A model generated the notes under the pieces. It was not told the DNA's origin, did not search any database, and saw only the letters and a program-made list of their open reading frames with translations. DNA of 64,000 nucleotides from Ustilago trichophora (Eukaryota > Basidiomycota > Ustilaginomycetes > Ustilaginales > Ustilaginaceae). Positions 56,489-64,000 of this stretch are shown here, in pieces. How positions within the stretch are numbered: position 1 is the stretch's first letter; each line of letters opens with the position of its first letter. Where the stretch lies: assembly GCA_900323505.1 (NCBI GenBank), contig OOIN01000004.1, positions 1,240,001 through 1,304,000 of the forward strand. Direction: 5' to 3'. The translations under genes and the position numbers were made by a program.

Positions 56489-57586
56489 ATGCCCGTAACT
56501 CACAAGAGGAACGTCGTACCGGACTCAATCCGTGAAAAAATCATCGATTTTGTATTGCACAAGGGCCAAACGAAGGCCGAGGTCGCCAAACGCCTTGACT
56601 ATCCGTGGTCAACCGTGGATAGCATAATCCGTAAGTATGAAGATACAGGAGATAGCAGCGCCCAGAAGAAGAAAGGAGGCGCTTTCCGTGGCCACCGGGC
56701 CCAACAACACCATCTCGATGTCATGCTCCGCTACGTTTCCCAGCATCCTGGAGCCACCATCGAAGAGATCCGTCGACACCTGCAACAGGAGACGGGTCTC
56801 GAGCTATCCATTACATCAGTCCAGAATGCCCTCCACGACCGGTGTCATTTGACACTCAAGAGGACCGGCCTTCAGCACGATCGACACAATTCTCCGGAGA
56901 CGATCGCCGCTCGCCGTGAGTGGGTGGCAGCATTCCGTGGACAAGGCCTTTCGCTCAACGACGCCGTCTTCCTTGACGAAGCCGGCTTCCACTTACAACA
57001 GACACGAAAGGTTGGCCGTGCTCCTGTCGGACAGCGAGCTATACAGCAGAACCGGCCATACAATCGTGGGCCCAATCTCTCGCTCCTTGTCGCCATTGAT
57101 CACAATGGCATACAAGCTCATCACATCAAGACTGGAGCATGGAATGCCGACGCTCTCCTCGACTTTTTCCTGGCCTATGTACTTCCGAAGTTTGAAGGTC
57201 AAGGAAAGACCTTCGTCCTCGACAATGCCCCCTTCCACCACTCACAGCGGCTCATCCAAACGGTTCATGCTCAAGGCCACCAAATTCAGTACCTCCCGCC
57301 ATATACACCATGGTTCAATATCGCCGAAAAGGTCTTTGCGAAGGTCAAGCCCTTTGTCGGCCGCCAGGAACTTCACGAGGCGGAGGATATACACTCATGG
57401 ATCGATGCCTCGCTTGCCACAATCACTCCAGAGATGGCACGAGGCTGGATTCACGAGACAAACCGTTGGATGGTGGTAGCAGAGGCCGGTCATCCTCTCT
57501 CAACTGATCACGATGCTGAAGCAGCTCTTCGTCAACATGGTCTATGGCACGATCCAGCTCCTATTGATCCAGCACTCACAGCTTAG
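56489..57586 (+). CDS. Tc1/mariner transposase, DD34E
   Basis: A 365-residue transposase of the IS630/Tc1 type. The N-terminus has a helix-turn-helix (REKIIDFVLHKGQTKAEVAKRL, then STVDSIIRKY). The catalytic triad is Asp163 in FLDEAGF, Asp245 in VLDNAPFHHS, and Glu280 in FNIAEKVF, with 34 residues between the last two, the DD34E pattern. The ATG at 56489 (MPVTHKRNV) is preceded by a CATCAC repeat that reads as His codons if the frame is extended upstream. There are no stops or frameshifts inside. It belongs to the element at 56204-57818. Confidence 0.95.
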   Translation: MPVTHKRNVVPDSIREKIIDFVLHKGQTKAEVAKRLDYPWSTVDSIIRKYEDTGDSSAQKKKGGAFRGHRAQQHHLDVMLRYVSQHPGATIEEIRRHLQQETGLELSITSVQNALHDRCHLTLKRTGLQHDRHNSPETIAARREWVAAFRGQGLSLNDAVFLDEAGFHLQQTRKVGRAPVGQRAIQQNRPYNRGPNLSLLVAIDHNGIQAHHIKTGAWNADALLDFFLAYVLPKFEGQGKTFVLDNAPFHHSQRLIQTVHAQGHQIQYLPPYTPWFNIAEKVFAKVKPFVGRQELHEAEDIHSWIDASLATITPEMARGWIHETNRWMVVAEAGHPLSTDHDAEAALRQHGLWHDPAPIDPALTA

Positions 57587-57695
57587 CTCATGATGTATAG
57601 TATTCACAGTTGCAATGTTACGATCTCAATTCCACAAGCAGCAGTGACACAGTCACGATGACAGATAGCGGTGATCACGATGACATTGAATTATA

Positions 57696-57763
57696 CATCA
57701 CGATAACATTGGCTTACATCACGATATAAGCTCCAGCGTCCCGAACCACCATCACGATAACAT
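57696..57763 (-). repeat. Paired subterminal repeats, right end of the mariner element
   Basis: Two inverted copies of the 14-bp word, with shorter CATCACGAT variants between and after them (near 57717 and 57771). Confidence 0.9.
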
Positions 57764-57820
57764 TATCGAGCATCACGATGTCTCGAGGCCGAGTCACGGT
57801 TTCGACGTGAAAAAGGAATA

Positions 57821-58300
57821 ATTTGAAGGGTCCTGCTCTTATTGAGAACATATGAATTTTGAGCAAGCACTCAGCTGGTAAACCTGCCTAAGGTGTCGAA
57901 CATGATCCATCTATATCTTGGCAGGATTGAGTAGAACTACGAATGCCAGTAGTGACCACATGACCAGCCCAAATGCGAAGAAGGGAGACGATGACGCCGG
58001 CTTTCGCGTGGATTCGGAAGATGCCGAAATTCTTCGAGGCACTGTCATCTGACCCCACTTTGCTCTGGAATATTTCCCTGAAAAAAAAAAAAAGTCGAGC
58101 CGAGATGCACGCGCCATCAGCTTCTCATTGACTTCTCTACCCACCTCACATCGATCGAGTCAGATAGACTACTCATAACTTATATACCCAATCGCATCTG
58201 TCGACCCACCGCTCCTGCCGCCACCGACAACAGTTGCTTAATCTTTTCGGAGCATCCAGACAGCTTCACCTCACACCGCCGTTGGGAGGAGCAGTGCGAA
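57821..58300. other. Promoter side of the L-asparaginase gene
   Basis: Contains an A run at 58081-58093 and a C-rich leader before the ATG. The transposon ends 482 bp upstream of the asparaginase ATG, so it may influence its expression. No gene is supported. Confidence 0.65.
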
Positions 58301-60574
58301 ATGTCAAGCTCAGGCGAAGCCCTTGTGCTCTGTCTCTATGCCGGAGGAACTATCGGCATGGTCCGCAAGGACGCTTCCTCAGGTTTCGCCCCTTATCCAT
58401 CGTTCTTGACGGAAACATTCCGCAGTCAATCACGCTTCCACGACCCTCATGGCGACTCGATCTTTTCGTGGTCAGATTCGGTCGATCGATACAAGGCCTG
58501 GAGTGAAGCCTTCACCCGTCCTGGCTCGGGTGCTTCCACACCACTCAACAAGGACGGTGCACTTCCCTCTGAGACCAACATTAAGAATGCCTTGCTCGAA
58601 GTCAATGGATCTCAGCCCAACAAGAAACGCAAGAGCGAGCACGATTCCATCGTGGCCAACTCTGGCCCTCTGACACCATCAACTCAAGCTCATCTGGAGA
58701 ACCTCTACGCCGATACATCCTCTCGCTCCCCGTCCGGTGGCACATCTGCCGGCGCACCACCATTCGGCCATCCCGTACTTGTCCGATCCTCTGCCCCCAA
58801 GGGTACCTCTACACACCATGCCCACTCATCCACCCTCTCAGCTGATGGCACGCATCTCGAGCTCCAACTGCCTACCCTCATCACCCCGCGCGGAGGCGCC
58901 CACGGCAAACGAGTCCGTTATGCAGTCCTTGAATACGATCCGCTCCTCGATTCTTCAGAGATGGACATCCCAGATTGGATCCGTCTTGCCTCCGATATCT
59001 CGCTCAACTATCAGAACTTTGACGCTTTCATCGTTCTCCACGGTACCGACACGATGGCGTACACCGCCTCTGCGTTGAGCATGCTCTTGGAGAACCTGGG
59101 CAAATCGGTCATCGTCACTGGTGCTCAGGTGCCTCTTTCAGAGCTGAGAAACGATGCGATTGAAAACGTTCTTGGTGCGTTGATGCTTGCTGGCAGCTAC
59201 ATCATCCCTGAAGTGGGGCTGTACTTTGCCTCGACTCTGTACAGAGGCAATCGTACGAGCAAGGTCTCGAACAATGCGCTCGCCGCCTTCGACTCGCCCA
59301 ATATGGCTCCATTGGCTCGGGTCGGAATCAACATTGAAGTAGCCTGGAACCTTGTCGAGCGTTCCCGTAGCGTCAAGAGCTTCCGTGCACACGATCGCAT
59401 GTCACCCAATGTGGCCCTCCTCCGCCTTTTCCCCGGTCTTCCCACAAGCACTGTCAAATCCTTCCTCTCCCCTCCTCTCGAAGGCGTTATCCTTGAATCG
59501 TACGGTGCAGGCAACGCTCCCTCCCGGCAAGATCTGCTAGATGTCTTTAAAGAAGCCTCTGACCGCGGTCTGGTGATCGTAAACATCACCCAGTGTGTCC
59601 AAGGTGAAGTCTCTGCGATCTATGCCGTGGGTAAAAAGCTCGAAGCTGTCGGTGTGGTTGCCGGAGGAGACATGACACCAGAATGTGCGCTTGCCAAGCT
59701 GTCTTATCTGCTTGCCAAAGGGTTGGAACCTGCAGAGATTCGAGAGTTGATGGGGCGACCATTACGCGGTGAACTCACCAGCAGCAGGGGTGGATCTAGC
59801 CATCCACCGTTGCCTCAGGAACTGACACCGGTGGGAGTTGGACCGATCAAAGCGGATGTGAAGACGTTGCTGGCGCACATTCTACAAAGTCCGAACAAGG
59901 CCCATCAGTCCTCCTCCTCAGTCACTACTTTACCCGAAAAGAAACGGAGCAGGAATTCCGACGTAGGAGCAAAAGAAGACTCGAGCGTAGCAGCCGCATG
60001 GGATAGCTCATCTGCCGAAGTATCCGAAGCCGCACTTGCCGTCTTGCCCTATCTCATCTTTGAAGCAGCCTCCAAAAACGACCTGCCCCTCCTCCAATGG
60101 CATCTATACGCACTCAATCAGCTCGAAACAGTCCCCACAATCTCGATCGACGAAGAGCATTTCCATCCTTCCACCATCAATCCTTCCACCTCGTCCAACG
60201 CGACCGGTGATGCAGCCGCAACATCGCACATCGTTGGCGAAACTCGAGATTCAACTACACCATTGGAGAAATTACAACCGCTTCACTTGGCCAGTTCTAA
60301 AGGTTTCACCAGCGTAGTAGAGTCTCTTTTGCAGGCAGGTTGTAGCGTTCATGCCAGGGATGTGAATAGTGGTCATTCTCCCTTGTTTTTGGCTGCAAAG
60401 AATCAACATATGCCAACCGTCAAATTGCTCAGAAATGCAGGTGCACATTTGAAGGACGACGAAGTGGCATTGGCCAAATTCTTGGTTCAACAGCACGCCG
60501 AGAGGGATGCACAGTCACCAGCAAGTGTACAACAGACGGTATTGTGGGAGATTGCAGGTGTATCTTTTGTTTAA
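58301..60574 (+). CDS. Cytosolic-type L-asparaginase with ankyrin repeats
   Basis: A 757-residue protein. The asparaginase domain begins at once: VLCLYAGGTIGMV holds the first catalytic Thr, then VLHGTDTMAYTASALS the second Thr-Asp pair, and SVIVTGAQVPLSELRNDA the conserved Lys/Asp region; a third block is VGVVAGGDMTPECALAK. This order is the cytosolic type I class (the human ASPG type), which hydrolyses asparagine to aspartate and ammonia. A low-complexity insert (about residues 75-180) interrupts the N-terminal part, longer than usual. The C-terminus has two to three ankyrin repeats (around PLHLASSKGFTSVVESLLQ, then GHSPLFLAAKNQHMPTVKLL), a combination found in this class in fungi and animals. 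There is no signal peptide. The ATG at 58301 is the first in frame. Confidence 0.93.
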   Translation: MSSSGEALVLCLYAGGTIGMVRKDASSGFAPYPSFLTETFRSQSRFHDPHGDSIFSWSDSVDRYKAWSEAFTRPGSGASTPLNKDGALPSETNIKNALLEVNGSQPNKKRKSEHDSIVANSGPLTPSTQAHLENLYADTSSRSPSGGTSAGAPPFGHPVLVRSSAPKGTSTHHAHSSTLSADGTHLELQLPTLITPRGGAHGKRVRYAVLEYDPLLDSSEMDIPDWIRLASDISLNYQNFDAFIVLHGTDTMAYTASALSMLLENLGKSVIVTGAQVPLSELRNDAIENVLGALMLAGSYIIPEVGLYFASTLYRGNRTSKVSNNALAAFDSPNMAPLARVGINIEVAWNLVERSRSVKSFRAHDRMSPNVALLRLFPGLPTSTVKSFLSPPLEGVILESYGAGNAPSRQDLLDVFKEASDRGLVIVNITQCVQGEVSAIYAVGKKLEAVGVVAGGDMTPECALAKLSYLLAKGLEPAEIRELMGRPLRGELTSSRGGSSHPPLPQELTPVGVGPIKADVKTLLAHILQSPNKAHQSSSSVTTLPEKKRSRNSDVGAKEDSSVAAAWDSSSAEVSEAALAVLPYLIFEAASKNDLPLLQWHLYALNQLETVPTISIDEEHFHPSTINPSTSSNATGDAAATSHIVGETRDSTTPLEKLQPLHLASSKGFTSVVESLLQAGCSVHARDVNSGHSPLFLAAKNQHMPTVKLLRNAGAHLKDDEVALAKFLVQQHAERDAQSPASVQQTVLWEIAGVSFV

Positions 60575-60796
60575 TCTTTCCAAACGTATAGATGTGGGGA
60601 GAGGGTGCACTATTGGTAAATGCTATACAAGTGGAAAATGTTCTTGGTTGTCCTCTAATGGTCACTGCTTGGCTCAATTCTTATCATAGACCGTACTCGA
60701 TTCATACAGTCGCGTCCAAAACTGTCCCATAATTTTGTTCTGAGCTGAATATCAATGAGGCTCCACACCAGTCATTTTTACAAATCTAAGCCTCCT

Positions 60797-60908
60797 CACA
60801 AGAATGATCACCACCATAATGTCGATATTTTCCTAGCTCATATCTAAAACCTGGATGTGATAGATGCTATCCATAGCTACAACTTCCTCACCAACAAAAA
60901 AAATAGTT
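60797..60908 (+). repeat. Left arm of the internal inverted repeat
   Basis: Pairs with 61291-61400. It begins CACAAGAATGATCACCACC and ends near AAATAG, with about a dozen differences between the arms. Confidence 0.9.
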
Positions 60909-61290
60909 CAGTCTTGGTTATTGAACGGGAACAGCATCAAGATAGCCTTAAATTGGGGTCAAAAATTTTGTGAAATTCAACTGTACAGCGCAGTATTGCG
61001 AAAAAACACCCCCCTTCACAAGAATGGAAATCACACTATGATCAATGTTGCTGCTCACTTGCACCAATCATGGTGTGCGTAGCTGGTATGTATAGCTACA
61101 ACTTTCTCACCAACATATAGGCAAGTGTCTGCTGACATTGAGGAGAAAAAGGCAGTATAAGGAAGGGTATCTTCAAATTTTCGAATTGAAAATTCCAGAG
61201 ACTGATAAAGTGCACAAATGCGCAAATTTTGGACTCAGATTTCCAAAAAAAGAGAGCCAATTCTGCTACAGCACAATAACTAAGACCAAA

Positions 61291-61400
61291 CTATTTTTTC
61301 TGTTGGTGAGTAAGTTGTAGCTATGGATAGCATCTATCACATCCAGGTTTTAGATATGAGCTAGTAAAATATTGACATTAAGGTGGTGATCATTCTTGTG
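61291..61400 (-). repeat. Right arm of the internal inverted repeat
   Basis: The reverse complement of 60797-60908 with few substitutions. The spacer is about 380 bp. Confidence 0.9.
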
Positions 61401-61590
61401 TGATGTGGTGTTTCAGAGCTAATTGTGTGCTGTGCTGTTGGAAATTTTCAGAATTTGCAACTCAAATTTGGTCAGATACGGGGCAGTATTGGACGCGACT
61501 GTAGTACTCATAATTTTACACATCACAACAATAGAAGACGCAAACAAAATATACAAATTACTGTGCATCATCCACAAGGGATAATAAGCA

Positions 61591-62479
61591 TCAAATCTGC
61601 GCTTTACCCAACTTGAGCACGGCAGGATTCTGTACGATTACCGTTTGTTCTCTAGATTTTCCTTGGTCCATCTTGAAACCGTTTGGAGGGTTTTGAGCGA
61701 GACCATTTTGCTTTAAATTGTTTGGACCCAATTTTGCAGCTTGAATCATGGCTTTTGCTACTGTACCTACTTGAACAGCAGCGCTATCGGTAAAATTGCT
61801 TGCGAGCGACATGATTGGTTCGAAGATTTGTTCCAAAATCCTTGTTTGTGGACGATTGGCGTTTTGCAAAAAGGCCGGTCTGACAATGATGCATCGTTGA
61901 TAGAGGTTTGCCAGACCTTCTTCAGTCAGGCCTTTGGATTTAAGATAGGGGAACCAGGAGTTGCTGGAGCTGCTTCCACTGGAACAGTAGACGAGGGTGG
62001 ATTGCTTGGTGGGGTTGAGCAGGGCTTGAGCGGCAGAGAGGACGTAGCCGCGATCAATGCGTTCAAAGGCAGACATGCTACCGGCCGCTGCTCGGGTGGT
62101 ACCCATGGTGATAAAGATTGCGTCGGCGGCGGGGATCGAGGTGAGTTTGGCCTTTTCGGTGGGATCGCCGGTGTGAAGCTTTTCGAAATCGACAAGGATC
62201 TCTTTGTACTCGACGTTGGATGCTACAGTAGGTGGGGAGGGGTGAGGTCGGCGTGCGAAAGAATATACGGTCGAATAAGGAGATTGATCGGAGACAAGGA
62301 GCGAGAGAAGGGGTTTGCCTACTGCTCCCGATGCTCCGAGGCTGCGCATGCAAGTAGGTTGAGAAGCAAATACAACATGTCAGCTCACGATCAAACCGCA
62401 AATTAATCAAGCAAGAAGGCAGGTCAACTTACATGACGGCAGTGCCCTCAGCACCAGCAGTAGCGGCAATAGTTGACAT
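61591..62479 (-). CDS. FMP52: Fmp52/TIP30-like NAD(P)-binding protein, two exons
   Basis: Exon 1 is 62433-62479 and exon 2 is 61591-62341, with a 91-nt intron (GTAAGT donor, GCGCAG acceptor). They give 265 residues. Joining restores the Rossmann fold: GTAVILGASGAVGKPLL, the nucleotide-binding loop with GxSGxVG. Later blocks are ADAIFITMGTTRAAAG, the region YVLSAAQALLNPTKQSTLVYCSSGSS, and CIIVRPAFLQNA, matching the atypical short-chain dehydrogenase family of yeast Fmp52 and human TIP30/HTATIP2. In yeast Fmp52 is a mitochondrial outer-membrane protein of unclear role. There is no obvious N-terminal leader here. Without the small first exon, the fold would lack its first beta strand, which decides the start. 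Confidence 0.88.
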
Positions 62480-62548
62480 GATGCTATCTGAGTATCTCAA
62501 GAGTGGTCTTGACCGTATGCGATCAAGTTGAGATATGTGGTGGTAGCA

Positions 62549-62577
62549 GAAGAAGAAGAAGAAGAAGAAGAAGAAGG
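62549..62577. repeat. GAA trinucleotide run
   Basis: A pure GAA run of about nine to ten units upstream of the FMP52-like gene. Confidence 0.85.
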
Positions 62578-63074
62578 CAAGATGTGATGTCAATTGCTGT
62601 ATGTGTGTTTTTTAACAAAAAAAGTCTCGCTGATGCGTTGTGCATACAATGCATTTGCCATTTTTCTGGAAAGGCTACGCGTGCTCGCAGCCACCACGGC
62701 GCGATGATTGCGTGTGGCTTTAGGGCTAGACCCGACTGTGAAAGCTGGCAAGCTGGTCCGTGTGAACGACCGGGACATCACATTTTGACATTGCTTTCTC
62801 ATCTTGATCACCTGCGTTGCGCTAAACATTGTGTGGACAGGCTTCCAAGATGGTCCACAATGCCCAGTATTGTCTCAGTCCGGGCGCTGACAACGGACGA
62901 ATGATGGGCGAGGTTCGTCGGAGTGTCGACTGATTCATAGCCGGTGGAGGTATTGGTCCATCGAGCCCGATACAAGTATCGGGCTGCCGATTGTCATAGG
63001 TCACATTCGCTCGCAGCGACAATGCCCAGCAGCGTAGAGCATCTGTACCTCTTTGACTCGCCTTGCCGGTTGTA

Positions 63075-63096
63075 CAGTACAGTACAGTACAGTATG
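63075..63096. repeat. CAGTA pentanucleotide array
   Basis: GTACAGTACAGTACAGTACA followed by GTATGC. It matches the array at 47655, without the inverted half. Confidence 0.9.
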
Positions 63097-64000
63097 CTAT
63101 CACATGTAGACGGACGAGATCTCTCGATTGTTCCTACAGCAGCGCGATGAACGCAGCGTTACTTGACAACATGCTACCTCGGCCCCGATAAATGTCGTAG
63201 AATCCCGCTCAGATAGCCGTTGTCTGCTGCCCGGGACCTGCTTGTCCGCACCACTTCTCAAAGATGACGGCCCCTCTAAAAGCCTAACAACCAACGGATG
63301 CAAACGAATGTCTTGTGATGGCGCGATTAGGAAGGTCCGTTGTTGGTGCTAAGCGAAGCGAACAGGGGTCGGCTAAGCAACGACGTGCAGCGCCAAGCCT
63401 CGCTCGCACCTCTTGCATTTAGCCGGTTTCCCATTTCTTTCTGCCTTTTGCTATTGCCATCCACAGCCCCCCTCTCCTTTCGTTTGCCTGTGTTAGTGGT
63501 ACAAGAAGGATGTCGTGTGTGTGGCATACACACGCCCGTGAATAGATGGTAAGAACATCAAGCTAGTACGAGTATGGAAGGGCTTCTTCCGAGTCTTGGC
63601 ATTTTTTTATATATATTTGATTTTGGACCCTTCCAACTGTGCCATCGCCCCTCCGCTCCGCTTGGTCCGAACCAATCGTAAAGCCCCTCGTGATCAATCT
63701 CTTGCCTAGCTGAATGCACGCTTATCTTGTATATCACTCTTCCCCCACATCTACAGAATTGGTGGCATTGTATGCAGAAGTCTGCGTCGCCGATGCGCCA
63801 ATGGTGTCTGTATGTGTATGTGTGTGTGTCTCAGGGCTCTATTTGGTCGTTTCGGATGCTGGATTTCCGCCAGCTCGCGCGGCGCCCCCCCTGTTTTGCT
63901 TGTTAGCGCCGCTGGTACTGATTACGATCTGTGACAGCGTCTTTCTCCATCCATGGCTGTCGTTCAACTTGCTTGATAGACGAGAGAAAGATGCCGATGA

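Larger units (their letters stand above)
56204..57818 (+). mobile_element. Intact Tc1/mariner transposon
   Basis: A 1615-bp element bounded by perfect 12-bp inverted repeats, TTCCTTTTTCAC (56204-56215) and its complement (57807-57818), with TA on both outer sides (56202-56203 and 57819-57820), the target-site duplication of the Tc1/mariner superfamily. Just inside are 14-bp copies of ATGTTATCGTGATG, two direct at the left (56239, 56260) and two inverted at the right (57696, 57750), plus shorter variants. It carries one full-length transposase. Exact TIRs, an exact TA duplication and an open transposase frame suggest recent or still possible activity. Confidence 0.95.
60707..61501. mobile_element. 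Tc1/mariner-type MITE with nested inverted repeats
   Basis: A 795-bp non-coding element with TA flanks (60705-60706 and 61502-61503). The terminal inverted repeats are CAGTCGCGTCCAA followed by a 9-bp extension, matching at 20 of 22 positions between the two ends (60707-60728 and 61480-61501). Inside is a second inverted repeat of about 110 bp: 60797-60908 on the left and 61291-61400 on the right, with few mismatches. A third partial copy of the arm (TATAGCTACAACTTTCTCAC) lies at about 61090-61114 in the left-arm orientation. The sequence is AT-rich and has no transposase. The TIRs differ from those of the element at 56204, so it belongs to a different family and needs an outside transposase. 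It sits between two convergent genes. Confidence 0.88.
62480..64000. other. Intergenic right end of the window
   Basis: No supported gene. It includes a GAA run (62549-62577), a CAGTA array (63075-63096), a TATATATATTTG stretch near 63610, a GTGTGTGT tract at 63816-63829, and short frames on both strands. The window ends before any further start can be judged. Confidence 0.6.

Noticed and set aside
1..64000. tRNA, 5S rRNA or CRISPR array
   Set aside because: I saw no sequence with an A box and B box pair at tRNA spacing, no 5S-like internal promoter, and no spaced identical repeats; a profile search could still find a divergent tRNA.

Overview
The window reads as nuclear DNA of a basidiomycete, most probably a smut fungus of the Ustilaginaceae (Ustilago, Sporisorium or a relative). 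This is inferred from long, mostly intron-free genes rich in low-complexity sequence, C/T-rich leaders, occasional short GT-AG introns, and an ordinary fungal housekeeping gene set. The species cannot be fixed from the sequence alone. I found no tRNA, rRNA or CRISPR array. || Layout, left to right: a small secreted double-psi beta-barrel protein (+); a 1011-residue protein of unknown function with a His-rich tail (-); a copper P1B-type ATPase (+) read in two frames; an ER cyclophilin ending in KDEL (+); a patatin-domain lipase of the Tgl3/4/5 type (-); the rRNA-processing protein Efg1 (+); a kinase-type 6-phosphofructo-2-kinase whose bisphosphatase half has lost its histidines (-); a small secretory-pathway thioredoxin-fold protein (-); a La-motif protein (+); an SH3 plus Ras-association polarity scaffold resembling Tea4/Bud14 (-); lariat debranching enzyme Dbr1 (+); a mitochondrial-type protein of unknown function (-); glycogen synthase (-); an accessory island with a broken or multi-exon DUF3435 tyrosine recombinase and a zinc-finger tail (-); the catalytic subunit of DNA polymerase epsilon (-); an intact Tc1/mariner element (+); a cytosolic L-asparaginase with ankyrin repeats (+); a Tc1/mariner-type MITE; and a two-exon Fmp52/TIP30-like protein (-). 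|| The left two thirds is ordinary gene-dense fungal sequence and the genes do not form a pathway, although glycogen synthase and 6-phosphofructo-2-kinase both belong to carbohydrate storage and glycolytic control, and Efg1, the La-motif protein and Dbr1 all act on RNA. The right third (about 43-62 kb) carries the mobile DNA: a recombinase of the family that drives Starship elements in other fungi, an autonomous Tc1/mariner copy with exact TIRs, TA duplication and paired subterminal repeats, and a MITE of a different TIR family with a nested 110-bp inverted repeat. || Other points worth following: a possible alternative 3' exon that would swap the cyclophilin's KDEL for a membrane anchor; a one-base lesion in a G run of the copper ATPase; and pentanucleotide CAGTA arrays with many scattered TGTACAGTA words between genes.
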